Assembly (NCBI GenBank): GCA_023614405.1
Contig: CM042697.1
Location: 302,460,954 to 302,524,953 of the forward strand
DNA length: 64,000 nt
Direction: 5' to 3'
Source of the DNA: Avena insularis
Lineage: Eukaryota > Streptophyta > Magnoliopsida > Poales > Poaceae
A program made the translations under genes and the position numbers. Shown here piece after piece: positions 44,532 to 55,800 of this stretch. The number at the start of each line of letters is the position of its first letter. Position 1 is the first letter of the stretch. A model generated the notes under the pieces. It saw nothing but the letters and a program-made list of their open reading frames with translations, did no database searches and was not told the origin of the DNA.

Positions 44532-46174
44532 TAAAGGGAATATGCCCTGAGAGGCAATAATAAAAAATTTATTATGTGTATTCCAAGTATATGATAAATG
44601 TTTATTTTGCATTCTATAATTGTATTATTACGGAAACGTTAATACATCTGTGTTTAATAAACAAACAGAAAGTTCCTAGTTATGCCTCTCTCATAAACTA
44701 GTTCGTTGATTAACAAGATGATCATAGTTTCCTGATCATAGACATTGGATGTTGTTAATAACGAGATAAAAACATTAGTGTAATGGTGTGATGACCATTC
44801 ATCCGAAGTATAGCACTACGATCAAATTCATTGAGTTTATATTGCTATAAACAACTTACGAAGTAGTCCTAATCCTTAGACCATGAGATCATGCCAATCA
44901 CTAACACCAGAAGAGTTACTTGTTGACATCAAACGTCACACCGTAACTGGGTGATTATAAAGATGGCTTCAAAGCTACTAAAGTGTTATGTTGAGAATCA
45001 TGGATCAAGAGTGGAATTTGTTCATCCCGATGATGGATAGATATACTCTAGGCCCTCTCGGTGATATCACATTGGTTAGCTTGCAAACAAGTGATTTGAT
45101 CACTAGAATGTTATATCACGGGAACAAGAAAAGAGTGCATGTCAGTAACGAGATCAAACTAGGTATGGAGATACCGATGATCGAATCTCGGACATGTAAT
45201 ATATCGTGAAACAGACGGATTAAGATACAAGCATAAAAGGTTAGGCGATCACGGGAAAAGTCATCGTTGAATGTGTGGAGTCATTATGGATCTCGGTCCG
45301 CTACGATTATTGATCGGAGAAGGGTCTCGATCATGTCCGCATTATTCGTGAACCGTAGGGTGGCGCTTAAGGACAACGACATCCGGTTAGACAAATGTTT
45401 CATGCCGAAATAATAAACAAGCGTAGGAATTTATTTCACTAGATACCGAAACAGGTTTTCGGGTGAAATTGCATAAAGAGGTTATGCATGTGAAATGGAA
45501 TTCTAACAAGGGGTTATTTGTGAATGTTTGTCATTAAATTAATTGACAAAATTCTGAATAAAATAATAGAGTTTTATTTAATGAGAGTTTGCATTAAATT
45601 TGGTTGGAAATTTAATGGGAATTTGAGTGGGTTTTTGAGTGGAGAAAATTGAAGGGCCATTTTGTGAGTGGAGTGTCCACCCACATGAATGAAGGAGGGG
45701 AGGGGGCAGCCCCCATGGCCGGCGGCCACCCCCTTGGGTGCCCCCCTCCTCCTATAAAAGGCACCCCCTCTCCTCTCTCTCACTTACACCTCCCCGTGAA
45801 GGATCTCTCTCCCCCTCTAGAATTTATCCCCCATGGTCTCGGACTAGTGAGATACATGTTCCCGGTGACTATTCGGCAAGAAAGGGTTGTGCTTCCGCTA
45901 CATCTCTAGAGCGAGGAGGCGGAGGTTGCTCGGTGTCTTGTACGTGTGTGCGAAACGCGGATCTTGCTGCTGGCGCTAGGACTTCCTCTTGATCTTGAGA
46001 TCGGTAAGAGATCGTCTACATCAACCACGAGTTGAACTCGTTAAGATTTGTCGGTCTTCAAGGGTATGTTCTCTACGGATATACATCTTCCCGTTGTTTG
46101 TATCTAGTAGATAGATATTGGTACATAGTTCCCATCGTAGGAAATTTTTTGTTTTCTATGCTGTGAACCCTACA
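44532..46174 (+). repeat. Copia-2 3' LTR (1643 bp)
   Basis: Begins TAAAGGGAATATGCCC (TG changed to TA) and ends GAACCCTACA. It aligns with the 5' LTR but has a cluster of small deletions at about 45240-45400 and another at 45940-45990. TATA box at 45753-45761. Confidence 0.9.
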
Positions 46175-46894
46175 AAAATAGCAGCTCATCCGTGCTCGCA
46201 AACACATACAATACACCGAGCAACCTCCGCCTCCTCGCTCCAGCGATGCAGCGGAAGCACAACACTTTCTTGCCGAATAGCCACCTTGAACATGTATCTC
46301 ACTAGTCCGAGAAGGGGGAGAGAGATCCTTCACGAGGAGGTGTGTGTGAGAAGTGAGGAGAGGGGCTCCTTATATAGGGGAGGGGGGCAGCCCAAGGGGG
46401 CATGGCCGCCGGCCATGGAGGGTGCACCCACCTCTCCCTCATTCATGTGGGTGGACACTCCACTCACAAAATGCCCCTTCAATTTTCTCCACTCAAAATC
46501 CCACTCAAATTCCCATTAAATTTCCACCAAATTTAATGCAAACTCTCATTAAATAAAACTCCTTTTATTTATTCAGAATTTTGTCAATTACTTTAATGAC
46601 AAACATTCACATATAACCCCTTGCTAGTATTCCATTTCACATGCAAAAACACTTTCTGCAATTTCACCCGAAAACCTGTTTTGGTATCTAGTGAAATAAA
46701 TTCCTGCGCTTGTTATTCTTTCCGGCATGAAACTTTTGCTCCAATTGGATGTCAGTGTCCCTTAAGTGTGACACCGTACGGTTCGAGAATAATGCGGACA
46801 TGATCGAGACCCTTCTCCGATCAATAATCAGAAGCGGGACCTGGAGATCCATACTGACTCCCACACATTCAACGATGACTTTCCTGTGATCGTC
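46175..46894 (-). repeat. Copia-C 3' LTR, segment 2
   Basis: Continues the LTR interrupted at 37826 (AAAATAGCAGC, as at 62757 in the other LTR) up to the Gypsy-D insertion. The last five bases TCGTC (46890-46894) are the left Gypsy-D duplication. Minus-strand TATA box TATATAAGG at 46368-46376. It forms a long inverted repeat with the adjoining Copia-2 LTR. Confidence 0.88.
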
Positions 46895-49800
46895 TGTCAC
46901 ATCCCAAGATTTTCCAAATCTTGTAATGTGAAAAATAAATGAATAAAATAAAACTTTGTTGATTTTCAGGGTGAGAAGAAACTTTTTGATTCCAATTGGA
47001 AACTTTCAAACCTATTTTCATCAAATAAATCCTAAAGGGATTTAAAAGAGATAAACAATTAATAAAGAAAAATTAAATATTTGGAAATACTATTTTGAAT
47101 CTTATAATAAAAAGATTTGGTTTTCAAATGAGAAGGTAGAAATATGAATAAGGATTATTTTATAAAGCCAAACTAAAACTTGGCCAAGCCTTTGAAATAA
47201 AAATATTTTCTATTTGATAAAAATAGTAAAGATTTATTTAAATAAAATAGTAAGGATTTAATATCCAAGTTTATTAAAAATAAAGGTTTTACTATTTTAA
47301 TTAAACATCAAAACTTATTTATTTATTTATTTTAAACAAGTTTTCCAAGTATTCTTTGTTTTCAAATAAAACCTACTGATTTGGTTTTGAAAATATTTAG
47401 ATTTCAAATAAATTAAAAACCCATTTGATTTATTAATTATTGTCCATTTTATTTAATTATTAATGGACCCTAAAATAAAAATATTATTTTGGTCTTTGGA
47501 CTTTGGTTTATGTTGATAAACAGAACCAAATTCAATTGTCAAGTGTGGTGGAAGTTTGGGTTGTTTTGAATGTTTGATTTGTTTGTTTGAAATTCAATCA
47601 GGAAATTCAAACAGAAAAAGAGAAAAGATTCAGAATAAAAAAATATATGCAAAGGACACAGCCCAGCCGGCCAGCCCAACAAGGCCCAACCAGCCCACTT
47701 CCTCTCTCCCCGCAGAAAAACGATTTGCACCTGTTTACTGACCCGCGCAGACACTGACCAGTGGCCCCTCTTCCCCTCTCTCTTCCTCGCTGACCAACCG
47801 ACCCCACACCACTGTTCGTCGTTTCCACCCGCCGCTGACCACGCCTGGCCGTTCCTGCCGTTGAATGCTCGCGTTAATTCGCCGTAACGCCGCAGTGATT
47901 CCGCTCTGCAAATGTGTCCTCTTAATCGCCCACGTCCCGTCTCCATTTTCCCTCACGCGCCTCCCTCTCTCTGCCCCAGGCCGTCGTAATTTCGAGCCAC
48001 ACCCCCACTGCTCCGGCAAGCCTCTCCAGCCAATTCCGGCTAGCAGACACCGCCCCTCGCCTCCTTGACCAAGCACACACACTCCCCAGCCTCCGGCGTT
48101 TTCCCCTGTGCCATCCGTTCACCTGGCGCCAGGCGTCGACTCGACAACCTCTCGAGCACCGCATATGCTACTTTCTCCGGCGATGTCCCCTGGTAAGCAC
48201 AGACCGCCCCACGCCCTCTCGTTCATGCTCCTGCACTCGCCACACTCGACTCCATCTAACCGTGTCCTCGTTTTGCCTCGAAGTGAACCACAGCTTCGCC
48301 CCCGATAACGACCAGAGCCGCCCGACGCCATCCCCCACTCCGGCGAGAAATCCCGCTAGAACCAGAGCGCCCCTCGACGAGCTGACCGCACCTTGAGCAT
48401 CAGAGCGTCACCGCGATCACTGTAAGCACCCTCACCTTCTTATTTGCTTCCTGTAGCTGCCGTAGCACCACCGCCTGACCGTGCGCCGCCGCCAGCCGCC
48501 GCACAGCGCCGCCCGTTGTTGACCAAGCAGTCGTGTCCGTAGGATCTAGATCGGACGAACGCAATAGAAGCTAGGCGAAGAGGTAAGTAGCATCTCAGCG
48601 CCTGCGATGTAGTTTAATCCAACGGTCTGCATCGTTCGATCCGGGCGAACCGGTATCGATCAGTAGAATTGCGCCGCGTGTCCAGCTTTTGTTTTAAAAC
48701 AGATTTTGAATCTGATTTAGATGCAGATTTGAAAACCTTGTAACTTTTGATCCACACGTCCAAAATTTGCAAACTTTATATCAATGGAATCAGTGGAACA
48801 AGCCCTAGCCAACCATGCAATTTGTTTAGTAAAAAGTTTCTGGTAAAATGTTTGTTTTCGCAGAAACATTTGTATGCTTGTTTAGGTTATAAAAATTATT
48901 CCGAAATGATTTTGATGTTGAAATCTTTGCAAATTGGTTTGTTGTGAACCTACTGACCCTAGGAACCATCATGTGGACTTAAAAATGTTTTTGGAGAATA
49001 TTAAGGTTGATTAATTGAAGTAACCCTTTTCTAGTCAAATAAAAATATTGACTTTGTTATGAAAATGTTTTTGGAGTAAAAACTTTGGGAAAGTGTTTTG
49101 ATTCAAAGCTACTGACCCTAAAAACCAAGTTTTGTGAACTAACAACTTATTTGGTGAACAATATAAAATTGTTGCTTTGCTAAAAACAATTTCAAACACA
49201 TAAAATGATGATTTAGTTTAAAAATGGTTTTTAGATAAAAACCTTTTGCAAATGGTTTTGACACTTTGGAAAATGACCACTTTGAAACTTACAATGTTTA
49301 GAGCCTAGTAGAAACCACCTTTGCAAATAAAACTATATTTTGCATGCTTGCATGCATGACTTAGTCCCTATTATTTTATGTGTGTTTTGTTTGTTTGGTT
49401 ATTGTTTGGAATGCTAGTTGATATTGTGTTTGCTTGATTGATTTGTAGTGAAGTTAGAAAAGTGTGAAACTAGCAAGATCAAGAAGTGAAACATCATTCC
49501 CTACCAAAAAGGCAAGTGACACTATCATCTAAAGTCCTACTATTTTCATTATACTTAGTGGATTTTGAAACATGCATGAAAAGAATTTCTGTACTTATGC
49601 TATGCTAAATCCTAATAGGATTCCCCTTATATATTCCTTAGTGAAAACAATGTAGTTGTAAGATGCTTAGCCATGCAACATATTTTGAGAAGAGATACAT
49701 GTTGAGATTTTATAAAGAAGAGAAAAGACTTGTGTTTTATATAATAAAACAAGTACTCAATGAACCACCTGGGTGGACAAGGATACTCAAGTTTTGGACA

Positions 49801-50975
49801 AGGTGGCAACAAAAGGAACCATGTCGATGGCAATCTCTTTGTGTTGTGCACCAAAAGAAAACCACCCAGGGACTTAGAGATTGAACATGTTTCTCCAACT
49901 GTGGATTTCGTGTACAGCCACATGCTACATATGGCTCTGGCTTAGTCAACTACATTGGGAAGACCCATGCATTGTCTTCAGGTTACTGAAAATGAGGGAA
50001 TTCGAAACCCTACATGGGTGCCTGAAGACAAGCTAGCAATGGTGTATGGGAGGACCCTCTGGAAAGACTTCGTCACATTCTCAATCTGCCAGTACTCCAT
50101 CTTGGTGAGTACTTATCCAGCCTTGGTGGCAACAAGATGAGAGTGTGTCATGTGGGTAAAGTGTACAACTTCTGCAGAAGATAAAATCTAAGTACTTAGC
50201 CGTGTCCCCGGTTATGGACAATACTGAGCAACTAAAGCTTGAAGCTATGGGAAATCTCGACATTCCAATTTCTAAAAGAAAAACTTTAAAGTGATAACAA
50301 AAGACTTGAAGCACTTGGGGGTACCAAGGAGCTCAAGAGATTTGGATAAAAACTTGCAGCACTTGGGGGTACCAAGGAGCTCAAGAGATTTGGATAAAAA
50401 CTTGAAGCACTTGGGGATTTACCAAGGAGCTCAAGAGATTTTGATAAGGACTTGAACACTTGGGGATTTACCAAGGAGTTCAGGAAGATTTGACAAAAGA
50501 TCAAAACTATTTTGAAAAGATAGGATAAATTATTGCTTTCTACAAATGAGCCTAAAACCCTACTTGGCCAAATATGCATGTAATGGTAGGATCCACTTAT
50601 ATTTTACATAGTAGTGAAACTTGCCAATACAATTCAAATGTATTGACCCTTGTGGCTGTAACTTGTTATGTTGTAGGTTTGTGTGATATTAGTGAAGTTG
50701 ATTGATTAGGATTACAAAGTCTACAACCAACATGTTTGCATGTGGCACTTTGAAGATGAAGGACCCCATGCTTATAGATATTCTGCTGCAATGAAATGTT
50801 ATAGCCAAATGAGCTATGTAAGATGTAATAAAATTATGTTATTCCTGGTTATAAAGTTATATTATGACCTTTGTTTCTTGATATTACATCTTAACTGTGG
50901 ATGCTAGCTATTGATCCAGGGACTAGCATTGTAAACACGGGGATCTCTACCTTATTAAAGGTTGGGACCTCTACA
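46895..50975 (+). repeat. Gypsy-D 5' LTR (4081 bp)
   Basis: TGTCACATCCCAAG ... GGGACCTCTACA. The first 750 bp are very AT-rich, followed by a GC-rich core (about 47650-48560), then AT-rich again. It contains a 48-bp minisatellite at 50305-50490. ORFs within it (for example 47539-47946 and 49627-49923) recur in the other LTR but show no motif. Confidence 0.92.
50305..50490 (+). repeat. 48-50 bp minisatellite in the Gypsy-D 5' LTR
   Basis: Four imperfect units start at 50305, 50353, 50401 and 50451. Core wording is CTTGAAGCACTTGGGG, ACCAAGGAGCTCAAGAGATT. The same array is at about 56272-56450 in the 3' LTR. Confidence 0.9.
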
Positions 50976-50977
50976 GA

Positions 50978-50989
50978 TGGTATCAGAGC
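50978..50989 (+). promoter_or_regulatory. Gypsy-D primer-binding site
   Basis: TGGTATCAGAGC, 2 nt after the 5' LTR. The next 40 bases are almost the same as the Gypsy-B leader. Confidence 0.9.
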
Positions 50990-51696
50990 ATTGTGTTGCC
51001 TGTAGGATTTGTAACCCTAGGATTGGACAAAAACCCTTAGAAAAATAGGAGTTGGTTTGTTCCAAAACTTATTTACAAACAAACTTGTAAATTCTTTCCT
51101 CAACCATTTTGGTTTTGACTCTACATCTCTTCTATTTCAAACTTGATGGATAAAACCTACCCCATGGCCAAAGACTTCACCATGTGCAAAGGACTTCATC
51201 AACTCTAATGACTTCAACATCTTCAACTCTAATGACTTCAACTTCTTCAACTCTAATGACTTCAACATCTTCAGCATATTCACCAAGGACTTCAATCTTA
51301 GATACCACTAAGGACAAGTGGGACAAGAAATCTTGCTCAAGATTTAGAGACTAAGGAAACACAAATTAGAAGGAGCCCACATCACTTGAAGTTGTGTGAC
51401 CAAAGTTTATCCCAAGGAAACCATGATCTCATGCAAGAAGAATCACCGAAGAAGGATGGAAAGATCACAAGTGAACCATCTAGATGGACCACCATATTTT
51501 GTTTAAGTCAAGCCCACCAACTTATGTGGTGTAACAAAAATATTTTGTTGCCTAAAAATGTGCTTGAACTTTGTTGTTTGAGTGAAAAGTTGTTTGTGAA
51601 TGCTTGCACATTGCTTGTGTGAATTGTGATGTGTGTGGTTAGAATTATTTCCTTAGAAATATCTTGCCTATTCTAATCTCCATCTAACCCAAACAG
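50990..51696 (+). other. Gypsy-D leader (untranslated)
   Basis: About 0.7 kb with no long ORF. Three perfect-length 24-bp repeats (AACTCTAATGACTTCAACWT core) lie at 51201-51272. It ends TAACCCAAACAG directly before the ATG, resembling a 3' splice site. Confidence 0.65.
51201..51272 (+). repeat. 24-bp tandem repeat in the Gypsy-D leader
   Basis: Three units at 51201, 51225 and 51249, differing at one or two positions. Confidence 0.85.
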
Positions 51697-52761
51697 ATGA
51701 ATACTCCAAGAAACTCCAACATCAAGGTTGATGACACCAACACCAACCAAGAGGACAACATGAGAGAACTCATATCAACCCAAAACCAGTTGAACCAAAT
51801 GACAGCTCAGTTTATAGCCAACACCAGTGGGGAAGATCCAACCCTGCAAAAGTTTTTGGAAGACCAAGCCCAAATGTTGCATAAGGTGACAGACCAAATG
51901 CTCAACATGGAAAGCAACTTCAAGGATGACAAGGATGTTATTCTAAAAGGAGACAAAGCTTGCAATATTTGTGGAGACAAGGATCACACTTCTAAGGAGC
52001 ATGGAGATCAATGTCCCAATTGTGAAGAGAAACACCCAGTTGGCCAATGTCCCACCTCTCAAGCTACTTGCTACCTATGTGAAGGAAATAACCATGTCCC
52101 TATCCAATGCCCCATCTATTCCATAGTTGAACAAAGGAAACAAGATGGAGTGCAACAAATGATTGCAAACTATCAAGAAGGATCCAAGTCTACCAAGAAG
52201 AATGAGGACAAAGGAAAAGCTCCACTTATACCTCCATGCAATACAACCCAATTCAAAGGACCAAAGAAGAGGCATATGAATTTTCCAAAGAGCAATAGAA
52301 GGTCCAAGAAACATGTAGACATTCCTACCTACCTGATAACATATGAACAACATGAAATAGATGCACTCCTAGCTTTGGAGAAACCCAAAAAGAAAAAGAA
52401 GGACAAAAGCCATGTGCAATGTCATCATTGTAAAGAAATGGGACACTATTCCAGTGAATGTCCAGAGAAACAGAAGTATAAAGAGATTGGCCAAGTATGG
52501 TGCAACAACTGCAAAGAGATAGGCCATTATGCAACAACTTGTCCACAAGAGACACGTGAAGAACTCAAACTTATCATATGTTTCAATTGCAAAGAACCAA
52601 GACATTATGCAAGCAATTGTCCAGAAAAGATGAAGAACAAGATTAACAAGCCTATGAAGGATCTCAGCCTTGACACATATGTCAAGTGTGGAAACAAAGG
52701 ACACCATGCAGATGTTTGCCTAGAGAAGTTTCCCCAGGATCCCAAGAAGGCCAATATGTAA
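51697..52761 (+). CDS. Gypsy-D multi-zinc-knuckle protein (354 aa)
   Basis: The only ORF of Gypsy-D and fully open. Residues 1-80 are polar and Gln/Asn-rich with possible helices. A first zinc cluster spans 89-138: an irregular C89/C92/H97/C106, then C106-x2-C109-x3-H113-x4-C118 and C125-x2-C128-x4-H133-x4-C138. A basic linker follows (Lys-rich 164-240, including KKKKKDK). The second cluster has regular C-x2-C-x4-H-x4-C knuckles at 242-255, 269-282 and 295-308, and a seventh at 331-341 that lacks its first Cys (Tyr328, TAT for TGT). CCHC knuckles bind single-stranded nucleic acid, as in Gag nucleocapsid. No capsid core is recognised. It could package the element RNA or act as a nucleic-acid chaperone; the function is inferred. 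Confidence 0.85.
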   Translation: MNTPRNSNIKVDDTNTNQEDNMRELISTQNQLNQMTAQFIANTSGEDPTLQKFLEDQAQMLHKVTDQMLNMESNFKDDKDVILKGDKACNICGDKDHTSKEHGDQCPNCEEKHPVGQCPTSQATCYLCEGNNHVPIQCPIYSIVEQRKQDGVQQMIANYQEGSKSTKKNEDKGKAPLIPPCNTTQFKGPKKRHMNFPKSNRRSKKHVDIPTYLITYEQHEIDALLALEKPKKKKKDKSHVQCHHCKEMGHYSSECPEKQKYKEIGQVWCNNCKEIGHYATTCPQETREELKLIICFNCKEPRHYASNCPEKMKNKINKPMKDLSLDTYVKCGNKGHHADVCLEKFPQDPKKANM

Positions 52762-52857
52762 TTTAGTTTAAAAAAATTTAAGGGTGGTAGTACCCTAGAT
52801 ACTTTTGAGCCTACTTGTAACCCTAGCCTTCCCAAATCTCGGGACGAGATTTATTTT

Positions 52858-52868
52858 AAGGGTGGTAG
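52858..52868 (+). promoter_or_regulatory. Gypsy-D polypurine tract
   Basis: AAGGGTGGTAG directly before the 3' LTR, preceded by TCTCGGGACGAGATT, the wording found at the 3' end of Tekay/Del-like chromoviruses and, altered, in Gypsy-B (GAGGGCGAGATT). Confidence 0.7.
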
Positions 52869-52870
52869 CC

Positions 52871-55800
52871 TGTCACATCCCAAGATTTTCCAAATCTTGT
52901 AATGTGAAAAATAAATGAATAAAATAAAACTTTGTTGATTTTCAGGGTGAGAAGAAACTTTTTGATTCCAATTGGAAACTTTCAAACCTATTTTGATCAA
53001 ATAAATCCTAAAGGGATTTAAAAGAGATAAACAATTAATAAAGAAAAATTAAATATTTGGAAATACTATTTTGAATCTTATAATAAAAATATTTGGTTTT
53101 CAAATGAGAAGGTAGAAATATGAATAAGGATTATTTTATAAAGCCAAACTAAAACTTGGCCAAGCCTTTGAAATAAAAATATTTTCTATTTGATAAAAAT
53201 AGTAAAGGTTTATTTAAATAAAATAGTAAGGATTTAATATCCAAGTTTATTAAAAATAAAGGTTTTACTATTTTAATTAAAAATCAAAACTTATTTATTT
53301 ATTTTAAACAAGTTTTCCACGTATTCTTTGTTTTCAAATAAAACCTACTGATTTGGTTTTGAAAATATTTAGATTTCAAATAAATTAAAAACCCATTTGA
53401 TTTATTAACTATTGTCTATTTTATTTAATTATTAATGGACCCTAAAATAAAAATATTATTTTGGTCTTTGGACTTTGGTTTATGTTGATAAACAGAACCA
53501 AATTCAGTTGTCAAGTGTGGTGGAAGTTTGGGTTGTTTTGAATGTTTGATTTTTTTGTTTGAAATTCAATTAGGAAATTCAAACAGAAAAAGAGAAAAGA
53601 TTCAGAATAAAAAATATATGCAAAGGACACAGCCCAGCCGGCCAGCCCAACAAGGCCCAACCAGCCCACTTCCTCTCTCCCCGCAGAAAAACGATTCGCA
53701 CATGTTTACTGACCCGCGCAGACACTGACCAGTGGCCCCTCTTCCCTCTCTCTTCCTCGCTGACCAACCGACCCCACACCACTATTCGTCGTTTCCACCC
53801 GCCGCTGACCACGCCCGGCCGTTCCTGCCGTTGAATGCTCGCGTTAATTCGCTGTAACGCTGCAGTGATTCTGCTCTGCAAATGCGTCCTCTTAATCGCC
53901 CACGTCCCCTCTCCATTTTCCCTCACGTGCCTCCCTCTCTCTGCCCCCAGGCCATCGTAATTTCGAGCCGCACCCCCACTGCTCCGGCGAGCCTCTCCAG
54001 CCAATTCCGGCCAGCAGACACCGCCCCTCGCCTCCTCGACCAAGCACACACACTCCCCAGCCTCCGGCGTTTTCCCCTGTGCCATCCGTTCACCCGCGGG
54101 CGCCCCAGAGTGTCGACTCCGACAACCTCTGAGCACCGCCGCGTCTGGTACTTTCTCCGGCGACGTCCCCTGGTAAGCACAGACCGCCCCACACCCTCTC
54201 GTTCATGCTCCTGCACTCGCCACACTCGACTACATCTAACCGTGTCCTCGTTTGCCTCGGAGTGAACCACAGCGTCGCCCCCAAAAACGACCAGAGCCGC
54301 CCGACGCCGTCCCCCACTCCGACGAGAAATCCCGCTAGAACCAGAGCGCCCCTCGACGAGCTGACCGCACCTTGAGCATCACTGTAAGCACCCTCACCTT
54401 CTTATTTGCTTCCTGTAGCTGCCGTAGCACCACCGCCTGACCGTGCGCCGCCGCCAGCCGCCGCACAGCGCCGCCCGTTGTTGACCAAGCAGTCGTGTCC
54501 GTAGGATCTAGATCGGACGAACGCGATAGAAGCTAGGCGAAGAGGTAAGTAGCATCTCAGCGCCGTGCGATGTAGTTTAATCCAACGGTCTGCATCGTTC
54601 GATCCGTGCGAACCGATATCGGCCAGTAGAATTGCGCCGCGTGTCCAACTTTTGTTTTAAAACAGATTTTGAATCTGATTTAGATGTAGATTTGAAAAAC
54701 TTGTAACTTTTGATCCACACGTCCAAAATTTGCAAACTTTATATCAATGGAATCAGTGGAACAAGCCCTAGCCAACCATGCAATTTGTTTAGTAAAAAGT
54801 TTCTGGTAAAATGTTTGTTTTTGCAGAAACATTTGTATGCTTGTTTAGGTTATAAAAATTATTCCGAAATGATTTTGATGTTGAAATCTTTGCAAATTGG
54901 TTTGTTGTGAACCTACTGACCCTAGGAACCATCATGTGGACTTAAAAATGTTTTTGGAGAATATTAAGGTTGATTAATTGAAGTAACCCATTTCTAGTCA
55001 AATAAAAATATTGACTTTGTTATGAAAATGTTTTTGGAGTAAAAACTTTGGGAAAGTGTTTTGATTCAAAGCTACTGACCCTAAACACCAAGTTTTGTGA
55101 ACTAACAACTTATTTGGTGAACAATATAAAATTGTTGCTTTGCTAAAAACAATTTCAAACACATAAAATGATGATTTAGTTTAAAAATGGTTTTTAGATA
55201 AAACCCTTTTGCAAATGGTTTTGACACTTTGGAAAATGACCACTTTGAACCTTACAATGTTTAGAGCCTAGTAGAAACCACCTTTGCAAATAAAACTATC
55301 TTTTGCATGCTTGCATGCATGACTTAGTCCCTATTATTTTATGTGTGTTTTGTTTGTTTGGTTATTGTTTGGAATGCTAGTTGATATTGTGTTTGCTTGA
55401 TTGATTTGTAGTGAAGTTAGAAAAGTGTGAAACTAGCAAGATCAAGAAGTGAAACATCATTCCCTACCAAAAAGGCAAGTGACACTATCATCTAAAGTCC
55501 TACTATTTTCATTATACTTAGTGGATTTTGAAACATGCATGAAAAGAATTTCTGTACTTATGCTATGCTAAATCCTAATAGGATTCCCCTTATATATTCC
55601 TTAGTGAAAACAATGTAGTTGTAAGATGCTTAGCCATGCAACATATTTTGAGAAGAGATACATGTTGAGATTTTATAAAGAAGAGAAAAGACTTGTGTTT
55701 TATATAATAAAACAAGTACTCAATGAACCACCTGGGTGGACAAGGATACTCAAGTTTTGGACAAGGTGGCAACAAAAGGAACCATGTCGATGGCAATCTC

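Larger units (their letters stand above)
37827..46174 (+). mobile_element. Copia-2: full-length Copia LTR retrotransposon (8.35 kb)
   Basis: LTRs 37827-39483 and 44532-46174, initiator tRNA-Met primer-binding site, 1-kb leader, gag-protease-integrase ORF, RT ORF, RNase H, polypurine tract. The domain order protease-integrase-RT-RNase H defines Copia. LTR and protein wording fit the Angela/BARE-like lineage. The flanks AAAAC (37822-37826) and AAAAT (46175-46179) are a target duplication with one change; the uninterrupted counterpart in the other Copia-C LTR reads CGCCGCAAAATAGCAG. One frameshift and one stop interrupt the polyprotein, so it is recently inactivated. Confidence 0.93.

Noticed and set aside
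47539..48331. Several ORFs up to 135 aa in the Gypsy-D LTR GC-rich core (also 53579-54317)
   Set aside because: They overlap in several frames, differ between the two LTRs by indels, and have no motif.
50286..50579. Minus-strand ORF with internal repeats
   Set aside because: The repeats are the 48-bp LTR minisatellite read in frame. Nothing suggests translation.
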